From Effrenium voratum (lineage: Eukaryota > Sar > Dinophyceae > Suessiales > Symbiodiniaceae), in the NCBI GenBank assembly GCA_963377175.1, contig CAUJNA010003294.1:1538501-1602500 (forward strand): a stretch of 64,000 nt of DNA, given 5' to 3'. Under the pieces are notes generated by a model, which ran no database searches, was not told the DNA's origin, and saw only the letters and a program-made list of their open reading frames with translations. The position numbers and the translations under genes are program-made. Positions 1-10,883 of the stretch are shown in pieces. Position 1 is the first letter of the stretch. Every line of letters begins with the position of its first letter.

Positions 1-590
1 CCCCATGTGTGTTGATGCGTAAGTCTGTTGATGCCTGTCTCTATCTTACCCACCAGGATTGCCGCAGAACCTCTGAGCAGAAGAGAGCAAACAAGAGCTC
101 TAAACACGTCCAGGGCAATACACATTATCCGCTCAAACGAGTGCTTCGGTGGCCCAAAACACTTGTCAGCAAAACCGCAAAACCGCAGTCACGCGCAGTC
201 CCTTCTAGGGTCCACATAGGGTCCGCCAGAATTTGCCTGGTGTCTGCAAGCGCATCTCTCACAACCCGCACGTCTGCCTGTCATGGGGAAACCGCAAATT
301 TCAAACTCGTTGCTTGCAAACCGCGTTTCCTCGCTGTGCACTCTATGCCTATCTTAAAGCTTCTGCACTCGTTTGCTTTGGTACAGGAGCAGGTGCACAA
401 GACAGCAATGGACAAAATTGCGTGCTTCCATGACAAATTACTTTGCAGAAACAGCCACATTCCAGCACCTGGCCGCTGTCGTAAATCGCACAGCTGTCAC
501 ACAAGGCAAGGCCAAACCCGCCTGAACCTTTCGAGTACCCTCACACCCACTAAAGTCGGAGGGCACCAAAGGGTTCTGTTTAGAGCCTAA
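1..590. other. No supported gene; possible intron of the channel gene
   Basis: A 193-codon frame is open on the plus strand here, but it starts with TTG, matches no family I know, and a frame of this length is not unexpected by chance in 64 kb. AACCGC-like words recur. The channel S6 exon would be expected here on the minus strand but no S6-like helix is visible. Confidence 0.5.
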
Positions 591-596
591 ATTGAC

Positions 597-702
597 TGTG
601 GGTCAAAATCAATGGTACCATTTTGGGGCAGGTGCACCACTAATTTTAGTCTATTTTAGTGGGGAATGGGAAGTTCACTGGGGGTATTGGATTTTGACCC
701 AT
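597..702. mobile_element. Inverted-repeat MITE, TGTGGGTCAAAA family, type A
   Basis: The ends are tgtgggtcaaaat and attttgacccatg, near-perfect inverted repeats. The inside carries the type A words ATGGTACCATTTTGGGG, AGGTGCACCAC, ATTTTAGT and GTTCACTGGGGG, which recur at 20043, 43052, 44611 and 62621. There is no coding capacity. It lies in the presumed channel intron downstream of the pore exon. Confidence 0.75.
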
Positions 703-774
703 GGCCACATGGGTTCCATGAAGATTCGCCGTTGGGAGAGCCTTTTGCTGCGAAACGGCTGTTGCGTGTGCAGC

Positions 775-857
775 CTTGGGGCTAAGAGCTCATAGGGCAC
801 TCGCCAGTCCACACCTCCAGTGCTGGACATGTACAGAGTTGCCATGGTCGTCTCCAC
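775..857 (-). CDS. Voltage-gated cation channel, pore-helix exon
   Basis: Read on the minus strand from 857, this exon encodes VETTMATLYMSSTGGVDW followed by RVPYELLAP. The pattern T-M-x-T-L-Y-x-S-x-T-G-G-x-D-W is the pore helix and selectivity loop seen in protist voltage-gated Ca/Na-type channels (family knowledge). The acceptor is atagcccag at its upstream edge. A GC donor after CCAAG at 775 is the likeliest end but less certain. It joins the exon at 1073-1120 in phase, giving FGS-VETTM. The S6 helix should follow but was not found in bases 1-590, so the gene probably runs off the window. Confidence 0.72.
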
Positions 858-1072
858 CTGGGCTATGAACTTTGAGGAATTGCGAATGCATTTTGGTAAC
901 CTTTCCGAGCTAAACTTCCAAGTTTCCGAACTTCGTGCGTCTCGGGTCTGACGACATCTATCCTTCAATCAGGATTTTTTGTTGGGAGAGGCTTGGCTGT
1001 GCACTCATGCTGTTCCGACTCGCGACTACAATCAGCGAGTGGCCAGAATCAGCCCAATTTCGGCCACGGAGC

Positions 1073-1120
1073 AGAGCCGAAATACCCGAAGAACTCTTGC
1101 TTGACCTCGTCCGGCACGTC
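1073..1120 (-). CDS. Voltage-gated cation channel, turret exon (FGS)
   Basis: This 48-base exon reads DVPDEVKQEFFGYFGS on the minus strand. In this channel family a YFGS-like motif sits just before the pore helix, and here it joins without phase shift to the next exon. The acceptor is gtgcaag. The donor after GGCTCT is GC (gctccg), a splice-donor type known from dinoflagellate genes. The 215-base intron to the pore exon has no repeat I recognise. Confidence 0.62.
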
Positions 1121-2371
1121 CTTGCACGGAGATGGACTCTCATGGCAAGCGAAACAGCCGGTTTCTCGCAAACCAGTGGCAGCAATCAACTGTGCGCCAT
1201 GCGTATTTCAGCAAAGCCATTCAGCATAGTTTGCCTGTGGTCCAAGCTCTGTGGTCCAGTGTTTCCATGAGGGCAGTGCTTTCAAAGCACTTCGACGCTG
1301 ACCGCAGCCCGAAGCCTATTGAAGGGAAGTCTAGTACTCCAAAAGGAGCAAACCGCAGATAGGATTTCACACAATTGCTGATATGACTCCATATGGCTAG
1401 TTTGTTTGTGATGTGCATTTCGTGTGCTCCAAAAGGGGATCGATGTATCTGAAAAGTGTCCAAGGCGCCTTTGGATAAGAATGACGAGACGGTTCTACTT
1501 TGGGGCACTGTTTGTTGCAGAATGGCCTCCACTGCGAGCCTACAAAGAGCGGGAACGCTGGTTGAGGGGCCTGGGGTTGGTCTTTGCGGCTGCTCAGGGT
1601 AGGGCCTGGCTGAGGGCGGACCTCCCAGTTGGTTCCATGCGTCCATGCTTGATCAATCAGGATGGATTGAGAGTTGGCTCAGGACAGGCTTGGGTGTGGT
1701 ATACTTCTTTTTTCTTCAGGATCTAATAATTAATTACAGACTGGGCTTCAAGGGTGTTCGCTCAGATCAGATATATTTGACGCTGCAGGTTTAACGGTTT
1801 GGTGCTGCTTAGTCTTCAACTCACTAGCACCATTCAACACATGAGCATGTGATTCCCATTTAGAATGGAGCATGCACGCGTTGGCCCCGCACAGCACAAG
1901 GTTTGTCAATGCTCCCAAGTCAAATGTGGGACTCCCTCTCCAGAATCCGTCAAAACGACATCTGGAATCTCATTTCTAGCTCCACTCGGCGGAAAGCGCT
2001 GGCTCTCGGAAACAAATTGGTTGATGGCCGATGGGTTCTTGTCACTTCAACTTGAGGCAGTGGTTCGATGCATGGATGCCAATCATGGCGGCATCTGACA
2101 AAGAGCAGGACAACGGCTAAACTCTGCTTTGGGAACATACATCAGGAAAGAGTGATGTCACACGTGCCCCAACATAGGAAAAACCAAGTTTCTGCGGTAT
2201 CATGCCTGCAGGGGCTCAGGTAAGCACGTTCTTTCCGACCTGGCAAGTGTTGGATATGAGTGTCTACGTTTGCTTTGGGGAGATGCCGGAAATCCCCGAG
2301 ACACACGTTTTGTCTGACACAATTCGCACTGTACCCTTACGAGTACCGGCTAGCGGGTGAGCCCCAGCCCA

Positions 2372-2407
2372 CCAAGCGCAGCGGTCCGGCTGGATGATGT
2401 ACTCAGT
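2372..2407 (-). CDS. Possible channel exon after S5 (tentative)
   Basis: The minus strand reads LVTEYIIQPDRC after an acceptor-like tcctgag. Channels of this type often have a short T-x-Y-I segment right after S5, so the content fits. The phase does not match the donor I chose for the S5 exon, so either a boundary is wrong or this is chance. The donor GTGGGC near 2371 is also only a guess. Confidence 0.3.
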
Positions 2408-3130
2408 GACAAGCCTCAGGATGACTTATGGACGGTACACGTGGGAGACAAATGCAACATTTACCTCTCTTCCTACAAACAAATCGGCTATCACTGCTAT
2501 CATAATTCCCTGCAACATCGACACCGCGGCAATACTGTGTGAACAAGTGCAGGGGAATATATTGAACACATCCTGGGACGAAACAGATGGCCCACATATC
2601 CAGATTGATGCTTAAACACGTGCAGAACGATACAATTTATTGTTCCAGGATGAGATTAGCTACACAGAATCAAACCACAACAACTAGGGATGTTGAACAT
2701 GAAGACTAGAAGCACTCTTGATTGAAAGCAGAGGTCGCAAACAGCCACGGACACGGTGTTTCGCAACCAAACATTCTGCCTGTAGGAAACCTATCTTCAA
2801 GTGTCAAGCATGCCTAACGTGAATTCCGGGTGCCCTGAAGCTTAGAAGCTGAATCTTCCTCCCGCAACCTGCCAGGAACCCACTTCTGGTTAAGCATCCT
2901 CACGGACTGGCAAATCGAGCTGGTCCACATGATCTGTGTTGATTCGTGAATGCCGTTCAAAGCAATGTCGTCAGCGGTGCAAAACACAATCTGCCACCGT
3001 CTTGCCCAAAATAGGGAATTCACCTCAATCGCGTTGCAGCCAGCCGCCTTTGCAGACAAACATGTCCAGGAGAGTCCAGGTGTGTTCTTGCAGGCTATTG
3101 CCCAACAACTCAGTCGAACAAGCGTCTTGC

Positions 3131-3192
3131 CAAGAGGCTGCACCAGAAGCAAAGAGAAGACCAGGATTACGAAAAAGATGAGCACTAGGCAC
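3131..3192 (-). CDS. Voltage-gated cation channel, S5 exon
   Basis: The minus strand encodes CLVLIFFVILVFSLLLVQPL, one hydrophobic membrane helix ending in VQPL, as expected for S5 of a voltage-gated channel. The acceptor is cgctaag. The donor is GC in the context CTTG|gcaag. Phase matches the linker exon at 3530-3589, whose last two bases TG plus the first G here make a Trp codon. The exon could start slightly upstream, because the same frame reads IIDLSLR before it. Confidence 0.6.
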
Positions 3193-3529
3193 CTTAGCGA
3201 CAGGTCAATTATAGCCACGGTCGAAACACCACCTCAATCTTGTTTTCAGCCGTTGGTTGAGGGCTAGCGCAACCAGAAAAAAAGATCCCATGTGATAAAC
3301 TCAATCACCCCAAATAGGATAAACTCCTCGTAAGATCAAATTATCTTTGTCATCCTTTATCATTGTTCGTCGTTGCTTCCTGTGGACACAGCGGAAACAT
3401 TGGCTGGAAGCGAAGACAAATCCTGATGAGGATTCCCACCGACATGCACCTGACAATGCTCCTTCAGGTGAAATCGTGGTTGGTTCGACATGCTACTGAG
3501 TGCCTTGCCAAAACAAAGAGCTGAAAGAC

Positions 3530-3589
3530 CAAAGTATGGAGAAGAGCATGCAGCGAAGGTCGCGAAATACTCGGATAACTCGAACCAGC
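3530..3589 (-). CDS. Voltage-gated cation channel, S4 end and S4-S5 linker exon
   Basis: This 60-base minus-strand exon reads LVRVIRVFRDLRCMLFSIL. It continues the every-third-residue arginine pattern of the S4 voltage sensor and then gives the typical linker FRDLRCMLFSIL. The acceptor is catgccag and the donor is GT (gtctttcag). Its first base completes the Arg codon begun by the exon at 3726-3767, giving RILR-LVRVIR across the junction. That join is strong evidence for both exons. Confidence 0.7.
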
Positions 3590-3725
3590 CTGGCATGGCA
3601 ACTCAGACAGGGTTGGTCTGCTGCTCGCGCTTTCAAAGCAGTAACGACATGCACAGTGCCAATCGCACCAAGTCGCGCATGCCACAACCGATTGAACAGC
3701 TGCAGAGATCTGCGAAATCGGCGGC

Positions 3726-3767
3726 CTGAGTATCCTGGACACCTTGACAATGCGTAGGGACCTCAAG
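3726..3767 (-). CDS. Voltage-gated cation channel, S4 voltage-sensor exon
   Basis: The 42-base exon encodes LRSLRIVKVSRILR, with basic residues at every third position (R-x-x-R-x-x-K-x-x-R-x-x-R), the signature of an S4 voltage sensor. The acceptor is agtgcag and the donor is GC (CTCAG|gccgcc). The exon starts after two bases of a codon, so a short S3-S4 loop exon should lie between here and 4367; I did not find it. Confidence 0.72.
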
Positions 3768-4366
3768 CTGCACTGAGGGGCAACAGGGAGGCGACACGCA
3801 TGTCACTCTTTCGGCCGGTGCAAGATTGGATGCCAGAGTGGTGCATCCTCGTCTCCCCCTTTGGCGCGTTGTCCGGAATCAAACATTTTTGAAGAAAAAG
3901 CAAACCTTCCTCCAATCAAGTCAAACCACTTAGTCGATCCTAAATCACATCACACAGGCGTATATAATGCGGTCTGGACCAACTCAGCGTGTGCAAGCAA
4001 GGCTGAAGCGGGAGTACACCATCAGCTCCGGACCTCATGAAGTTCATGTTTGTGCTGTAGGCATCGGACTGCCTCGGGTCGATTCAGAGGCGCCGGTACC
4101 CCTGGCCAGGTACCCCTTGCATCTTTTGAATAAGCAAGCGCCACAAAGTGGAGTGTCCGGTGCACAAGCAACAAGATGATCAAAGCAGCACTAAGTACAC
4201 AAAACCAATGAAGCACACACACAGAGACATGCCCACACTCAAAACAACAAAACATGTGCTTGCTTCCAGATATCTCGGGCTCAACACATGTTTCAACACA
4301 TGCACTAGGTCGTGTCAGCAGCTTGGCACTCTGTCAAAGCCCAAGCCGCCAGTAGAAAACGAGTAC

Positions 4367-4617
4367 TTGATCGTATACAGCCAGTATCACCAAGATCAGG
4401 TCAAAGATGTTCCAGGGCGCGTACTGGCGCGATGCACATTGCGTGCTCTGGTCACTTCGCTGGTCACTTGACTTGGATACCGAAGCGCTGCCTCCCCTCC
4501 ATGGCTGCAGAGCAATAAGCTTGGTTGACGCGGCCGCTTTGCATCCCGCCTCATTCCAAAAGAAGTAGGCCCGATGAACAATCAGCTTCAGCAAGGATTC
4601 GATGAGATACACGACAC
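4367..4617 (-). CDS. Voltage-gated cation channel, S2-S3 exon
   Basis: On the minus strand this 251-base exon starts with VYLIESLLKLIVHRAYFFW, an S2 helix with the conserved E and the LK of channel domains. It ends with WNIFDLILVILAVYDQ, the WN-x-FD motif of S3. Between them is a hydrophilic stretch of about 45 residues rich in S, Q and A, longer than usual for this loop. The donor is GT (gtactc) at 4366. The acceptor near 4618 (cttcacgag) is less sure. S1 and the N-terminal part were not identified upstream. With the other six exons it makes one channel repeat, transcribed leftwards. Confidence 0.68.
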
Positions 4618-4984
4618 CTCGTGAAGCCGAGTGGGGCTAAAGGTAGCCTTGTGAGGCGCCGCCAAACATATCGCCAACTTTCTCTCGCACTGGCAACGCC
4701 ACAATATCAGAAAAAATACAGACCCAGTGTGGTGTCACACAATTGCCGGTCGCTGACAGACATAGTGCTCCGGTTTGCGATTCGGGAAGGCAAATCATTA
4801 GAAAGAAGTTGTGCTTGTAGCAAAACAACACAGGATGGAACAGCTGGAGACAGTCAAATCGAGCTTGGTTGTTACCCAAGCTGTAAACACTCGGCTGCGT
4901 CGTCCCATGAAAACCATATCAACAGAAACCACAATGCTTGTGCCTGCTACCGTGGAATGAAATCTCAACGAAAAGAAATGCAGG

Positions 4985-5276
4985 TACAGTCAAAACAAAC
5001 AAACAACCAATTGATCAATCAATCAACCAACCAACCAATCAATCAATCAATCAACCAATCAACCAATCAATAAACTAATTAAGTCATCATCAAATCGAAC
5101 CACAACAATCCATAAATCCAATCAATCCATGAATCAATGAATGATTGATTGAATAAATTAATGAATGAGTGAGTGAGTGAGTGAGTCAGTGAATGAACAA
5201 ACGAATCAGGCAGGCAAGCAAGCAAGCAAGCGAACGAGCGAGCAAGCGAGCAAGCAGGCAAAAAAGCAAGCAAAAC

Positions 5277-5309
<33 letters not shown>

Positions 5310-5651
5310 GCAAGCAAGCAAGCAAGCAAGCGAGCGAGCGAGCAAGCAAGCACTCAGCTCAACTCAACTCAACTCAACTTAACTCATCAATCAATCAAAT
5401 CAATCAAGCAAGCAATCAACCACTCAATCCATCCATCAATCGATCGATCAGTCAATCAACCAACCAACCACTCAATCCATCCATCCATCTATCCTCGCAC
5501 CGATCCATCGATCGATCAAGCGATCAACCAACCAACCAACCAACCAACCAACCAACCAACCAACCAACCAACCAATCAATCAATCCATCAATCCACCAAT
5601 CAATACATCAATACATCAATACATCAATACATCAGTACATCAATTTGATCG

Positions 5652-5708
<57 letters not shown>

Positions 5709-6135
5709 CCAACCAATCAATCAACCAACCAAACCAATCAATCCATCGATAACTCAGCGAATCAGTTCAATCAAATTGATCGAATTCCATTAATCGATCG
5801 ATCGATCATTGAACCAACCAACCAGTCAATTAATCAATCACTCCATTCATCGATCAATCAACCAATCAGGAATCAGTTCAATATGTTCAATCAAATCAAT
5901 CGAATCAATCGAATCAATGGACTCAACGAATGCAACCAATCTAGCAAAACGATCAAACAACTCAACCAAATCAATCAACCTAACAGAGCCAATTAATACT
6001 TCAACAAATCAAATCAATGAACGCAAAGAAATCAAACAAGTCAACCCAACCTAATTCAATCAAATCAAATTCAACCATCAAACCTGTCAATCACATCATA
6101 TCACGTCAAATCACATCAAATCAATCCACAAAGCA
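4985..6135. repeat. Mosaic of tetranucleotide repeats (CAAT, CAAC, AAGC, GAGT)
   Basis: About 1.15 kb is built from blocks of 4-base repeats: CAAT/CAAC at 4995-5075, GAGT at 5166-5188, AAGC/GAGC at 5212-5352, CAACT at 5356-5380, CAAC at 5521-5573 and CAAT at 5645-5705, then decaying CAAT to about 6135. Long frames here only translate the repeat (NQSI, KQAS) and are not genes. Confidence 0.95.
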
Positions 6136-6139
6136 ACTC

Positions 6140-6784
6140 AAAGCAGACACGCCTGTCCAACCACCTGCTGCAGACACCCGAATCCATAATTACAGGAAAC
6201 TCCTACCGCCACGCTCTTGTACAAAGGGAGTCAAACCTGCACGGGTGGGGAAATTTTGCCAGGGCAAGGAGCTGACGGCACAGCTGACTGCAAGCCAAGT
6301 TGCAGAAGAAGATATCTAGCACCGTCACAAACTCAGCTGGGCAGAATGAAAACCCGAACGCTCAGGTTGCTTCCTCATCTAAGTTGCCACTCATATCCTC
6401 ATACGCATGTTCCGTCAATCCTAGAAGCCAGGCATGTAGGGCGGAAGGCAAACACGTCCAACCCTGGTCCGAGTGGCCACCGGGACGTCAAAGCTTCCGT
6501 GACTGATTGTCCAGTTGGCCGTGTAGAGAATGACAACTACATTCCTCGGCTGGCAAAATGTTCAGCCAATTGCAGTCCAATGCGATGATTTGAACATACA
6601 GAAGTGCTGACTCGTGGGATTGCTCAAAAATACCATGCTGCATGAGCAAGACAGGTCTTGCTCAAAATCAAGCGTCTTTGGCCCCCGGGGTTGTACCTGC
6701 TGCAAATAATATGATTTGATATGTATACATATGTAATATATATATATATATGTAGATTATATGTCAATTGATATATATATATAC

Positions 6785-6817
<33 letters not shown>

Positions 6818-8330
6818 CATACAAATATCAGGCGTGCATACATATATATATATATATGGCATGCTGGCACCTAGCTTCATGAAGTGGCCGGGTGAGGAGC
6901 GCAAGAGCCCCCCGACCTGAAGCCAAAGTCGGCTGGTTCGAAGTGCAGCCGCGCGTCGCCAAGATGACCAGGGTGCATAAGCTACCTCGCCGCACGAAGC
7001 TGGAGGCCAGTTCAACAGCTTGGAGCAACAAACACACCCGATTTTTGCCCGCAGAGACCGTAGAAGGAAATTCAGACCCTAAAGCCGAAGACCGCTTCTC
7101 GGGTAAGCAAGGACATTAGTTGCCGGCAAGGTGCAAAACAGGTTGCTTTGGAGAATGCAGTTGCACATGCCGTGTCGCTCCTCAGATGCAAGTGCTTTGC
7201 ATAGTCCACATCGTATTGCCAAGTTTGAACGGGGCCCTTGTCTGGTTGCTGTAAAAAATAATCGCTCAACCCTAGCAGCTACCAGTTCAATGCAATCTTA
7301 GTCGATCATTGCAGCGGACTTCCAGAACTTTGCAAGTCAATCCATCACAAAGTGTGCAACGCCTCGCCCCTTGTGACCTTCGTGTCATCGATCTTGGCAC
7401 TGCGACGATAGCTGAGGTTGCGACTGGCTCTTCCAGACCTGATCGAGCGCAGCCTCTATTCGGAATGGGTTTAAAGATAAGCACCTGGAAGCTCCTTAGA
7501 AACTGAAATGGGGACTTATGGCATTGTCCCGAATGAAGGTGCTTGGAAAGAATGGCCGGCACTTCGCCTCCTTTTGGGGTTTCCTGTTTTGTGGCAGCCC
7601 AATGCATTGAAACAACTTTACGCAGCCTTTGTTTTCTGAATACTGGTGGGTGTATCCCTTTTGCGCATCGCCGGACTTTCGCGAAGCAGGTGATTTCTTT
7701 CGCGGTAGACCCTCCAAGAGCACCCTTTACATGATTCTAGACTTGCAACTTGCCCATAGTACAATGCAACTACCATGCCCCTAAGACATAGCCTGAATAA
7801 GTTTGAAGCGTGGCAAGCTTGCTCTCCTCCGACATGATTCACTGGCAAACCAAACCACTGCCTCCCATGGTATGTCTGCAGATTCGCTGAGGCATACGAC
7901 ATTATATGGCACAAGGCTTGTTCGCGCCATGGTTTGAACTCTTTGTTTCGGGTGAAGGTGTGGCCACAGTTCCTTGAACGAGATCATGCAATCGCGGCAT
8001 CATTGGCAAATAGCACCCCCCCTAGCATCTATCTTGCTGCTGTTCGACCAACCGATTAGTAGAACTGCTCAACGTAACAAGGCCATTGGCACCCTTCCTT
8101 CATCCCCAAGCCTATCAATCAACTTACCTAGGCATCCGTGCTGGACATGTAATCCAGGAAGGAGATGACGCTCTCCAAGAACCTGCCGCACACCAACCGC
8201 AGTCCGCGTCAAAACTGCATCGACGTGGCATTGCGTGCTTCACAAGGCATCGAAATATCTGGTCCCTATAATATATCGTTCCATATCAACTGGTTGACGG
8301 ACTGACATAAGTCTGGGAACTTGCGGACTA
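6140..8330. other. Non-repetitive stretch without an assigned gene
   Basis: Apart from the TA run at 6725-6860 there is no clear repeat. Short frames on both strands are open, and exons of the channel N-terminus (minus strand) or of the gene starting at 8337 (plus strand) could be hidden here. One plus-strand stretch at about 8160-8248 reads EMTLSKNLPHTNRSPRQNC after an acceptor-like aatccag, but its phase does not fit the next exon. Confidence 0.4.
6725..6860. repeat. TA/ATAC microsatellite
   Basis: Near-continuous TATATACA and TATATATA runs. Frames through it give only Y/I repeats. Similar shorter TA runs occur near 13750, 18455, 59555 and 61672. Confidence 0.95.
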
Positions 8331-8336
8331 CCCCAG

Positions 8337-8460
8337 GTGTCTGAGATGTTTGCCTCTGAGCGCCCATTGATCGCCAGGTTTACCACCAAGCAATTCTGGC
8401 ATAGCGCTTGTTCAACGACCCCTGCTGACACCGAAACAAGGGCATCAGTGCTCCGACTGG
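8337..8460 (+). CDS. Exon of unrecognised plus-strand gene
   Basis: This 124-base exon is bounded by a clear acceptor (gactaccccag) and a consensus donor (GTAAGTC at 8461). It reads VSEMFASERPLIARFTTKQF then WHSACSTTPADTETRAS. It ends one base into a codon, and the exon at 8742 begins with the two missing bases. I do not recognise the domain. Among left-part exons with two good splice sites this is the only plus-strand gene. Confidence 0.55.
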
Positions 8461-8741
8461 GTAAGTCATCCTCCAATCATGTGTTTTCCCCACTACCCCA
8501 ATTCAGAAAAGCATTCGCCAAAGCGAGGTGCGCAAAAGTTACCCTTGCATCGTGTTTTGATTTTATTGTATAACCCATGGCTCAGGTTTTAGTGGAGCTG
8601 TTGCAGCGACGCTTCTCTTATATTGATTCTGGCAGCGGCCGGTGCAAACTGCCAAGATCCATCAATATAGAATACATGTCCCTTGGTGCCAAGCACGTAG
8701 ATAAGGTGTGCTCATGTCAAAAGACCCCTTGTTGCGCGCAG

Positions 8742-8815
8742 GCTCTCGCAAATCGCTCACTAGCACCAGGCAGCTGACCCCAGTCAGCTCTCTCACGGAG
8801 ACAACTGCCCGGCAA
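8742..8815 (+). CDS. Second exon of the plus-strand gene
   Basis: The acceptor is gttgcgcgcag and the donor is GTGAGTCG at 8816. With the previous exon the split codon gives Gly and the frame continues SRKSLTSTRQLTPVSS then LTETTARQ. Two canonical sites plus exact phase matching support it. The Ser/Thr-rich content suggests a linker rather than a fold. Downstream exons were not found. Confidence 0.52.
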
Positions 8816-9949
8816 GTGAGTCGCAATCGAGTCCTGGCATTCAACTGGCCCACCCATGTAAAGAAACAACAGGGTGGCCGCACCAAGTTATTGGGATCAC
8901 CCCCCTTCTTGGGTTTTCATTGACTCAAGTGATGCATCCCACCTTGCCTGGAGCCGAAGGGCATTCGGCCAAACCAATGGTGGAGCCTGCCGCGCGGGAA
9001 AAGCTTCAAGCTCTGACTTTGCCGGGGGGACGACGGCTTGGACTGCATAGAGATGATCCAGAAGAAACATGTCTGCATCAGATGGGCAATGAGCATGCAA
9101 TTGCCTAACGATATTTATGCACAGATCCATGATCTCCTGTGCTCAGGCCGGAAATCCGGCCTGCGGCTGCTCTGCATGGTCACAACCACGTTTTCCAGCG
9201 CGGACGTCCTTCAAAACAAGAAGAAGCAGAAGCGAATGCCATAGGGAACTGCTCTGAGTTGTTTTGTGGAACAAATGAAAGCGTGTTGCAAGCATGCCCC
9301 CTTTGCATTGCACGTTGCAAGAAGGATCCAAGTCAAACTATAGGCAATCAGCCAATCGCAACACGTAGTGCTCTTCTGATTGCCCGCTGTTGGAACAGGA
9401 TGATTGCAAATGAGGGAAATATGGTTTCCGACTGTTCAGCCGCACAAACAATATCATCCCTAATATACCTCTATAGTGATGCTATTTAATCTAATGTGTG
9501 CCCCTGACCAACTTGTATCGATAAGCCTCTTTGACGATAAGTGTTGGAGTGTTGTCGTCTGCCGTTGTCAAACAAAGGCATTGGATGCTTATCATGGTGA
9601 GGGCATGGTTTCTTTAATTTGCTACACTTGAGCGATACTGTGGCATCTTCCATATTCGCCACTGGTCTTTCATGTGCATCTCAAGGGCGGGGAAGCATCA
9701 CGTGATGGCCCTCTTCTGAACAGAAGGAAAGGCTTAACGAATGATGGCAGTTCTAGTGGCAGTCTAGGATAGAAATCAGTGCAGGGCATGGGGATGGCAT
9801 AGTTTATGCTTACATGAGGGGTCACCTGCGGAGACTGGCTGGAACACTGGGTCCCGCATCTGACAAGAAACTATGCAGTAAACGCTGAACACACTATGTT
9901 GTGCCGTCCGCAGCAAGAAGGCCAAAGGCGTGACACATATGACAATACT
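8816..9949. other. Intron or intergenic sequence, nothing assigned
   Basis: No repeat family or inverted repeat stands out. A 116-codon plus-strand frame at 9139-9489 and a 77-codon minus-strand frame at 8897-9130 overlap in opposite senses, without splice signals that decide between them. Confidence 0.4.
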
Positions 9950-10013
9950 CCTCCCTGTTGGTGATTGTGAGCCTCGACAGAACGCACAAATAGCTCCTCC
10001 AACCTACGCCAGT
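9950..10013 (-). CDS. Possible exon of unrecognised minus-strand gene
   Basis: After the acceptor gctgatacag the minus strand reads DWRRLEELFVRSVEAHNHQQ in a frame with helix-like composition. The downstream end is uncertain. A second open stretch just upstream (10040-10130) reads SISDEDDKLHSVREFERRS in another frame and may be the preceding exon. Confidence 0.35.
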
Positions 10014-10259
10014 CTGTATCAGCAGCAACCAGTTGTCTCCGTTCCACTAGACACCGCGGTTCAGCCAGCGCTCCTTCGCTCAAACTCTCGCACAGAGTGG
10101 AGCTTGTCATCCTCATCGCTGATACTGCCTGGAGTTCAACACTTGCGATCTGAAACCTGCTGGTGCGATAGGCAGGGAACAAGGGAATGACCCCTATAAA
10201 CCATCCCTGATGGCTTCCTTGAAGGGGACCAACGCCTGGGTTCATCCCCTCATTTCCTA

Positions 10260-10373
10260 CTGTGGATGGACGAAATCCTGCACCACCTAAGAAGCCCTGG
10301 AATGATGATTCCAATCAACGAACAATGGCTTCCCGTGGTTTCTCTGGTGGTGCAGGATTTCGTCCATCCACAG
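10260..10373. mobile_element. MITE with perfect 28-bp inverted repeats and TA flanks
   Basis: The ends begin CTGTGGATGGACGAAATCCT and continue to CACCACC, perfectly inverted at 10346-10373. Each end is bordered by TA (10258-10259 and 10374-10375), matching the TA duplication of Tc1/mariner-type elements. Length is 114 bases and there is no coding capacity. Confidence 0.85.
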
Positions 10374-10482
10374 TATTGCACCAGTGATTGAACGTTCCCA
10401 GATGTTTCGTTTCTGCTTCGAGGAGCATCTGGCAAGCCCAGGTCGCTTTGGGGCGAATGGGCAAGTTCGGAGCCCGCTTTTA

Positions 10483-10580
10483 CTCCCGCAGACTAACATG
10501 GAAGCTCCCAAAAGGCCTCCGTAAATGGAACTAAGTCTTCCAAAGGGGTCCTGCGAGCTTCCATGTTAGTCTGGGGGAGG
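10483..10580. mobile_element. MITE with inverted repeats CAGACTAACATGGAAGCTC
   Basis: The 19-base arms at 10489-10507 and 10555-10573 are exact inverted copies. Outside them CTCCC and GGGAG extend the pairing, and TA lies just outside on both sides (10481 and 10582). It is a second small TA-flanked element about 110 bases from the one at 10260. Confidence 0.7.
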
Positions 10581-10796
10581 GTAGGTTGCACAACAAGGCA
10601 TGCTGTGTTCAACTCGGCTTTTGACAGCTGCGTGATATACGCGTTTTTGAGTTCGCGATTCAGCTTACAACCATCTTGTCCCAGCTAAACACATCACTTG
10701 CTGTCTGGCTCATGAATTCTCCGCTTCTGCTTGCCTGGGGTCATCAGGTGACAAAACGAGTCTCGCGAATCATCTGGCAAAAAGTACACTTCACAC

Positions 10797-10883
10797 CTCA
10801 AGTCTGCCCATAGATCTTCGCTGGCCATCTTCACGCCACAGACTGCGGCCAAGCTGCTTTTGTTCTTGTGCGACTGCCTGCTG
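10797..10883 (-). CDS. Exon of unrecognised minus-strand gene
   Basis: This 87-base exon starts and ends on codon boundaries and reads QQAVAQEQKQLGRSLWREDG then QRRSMGRLE on the minus strand. The acceptor is cgcaaag and the donor is GTGTGAAG. It is rich in Q, R and E and may be part of a coiled or unstructured segment. Another frame is also open here, so the frame choice rests on the splice sites. Confidence 0.42.

Noticed and set aside
9..590. 193-codon frame at the left edge
   Set aside because: TTG start, no domain, and a frame this long is not unexpected by chance in 64 kb.
5177..5752. 191-codon frame rich in N, Q, S and K
   Set aside because: It is a direct translation of CAAT/AAGC tetranucleotide repeats; all three frames are open for the same reason.
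6930..6960. tRNA-like GGTTCGAA word
   Set aside because: No matching acceptor and anticodon arms could be drawn around it.
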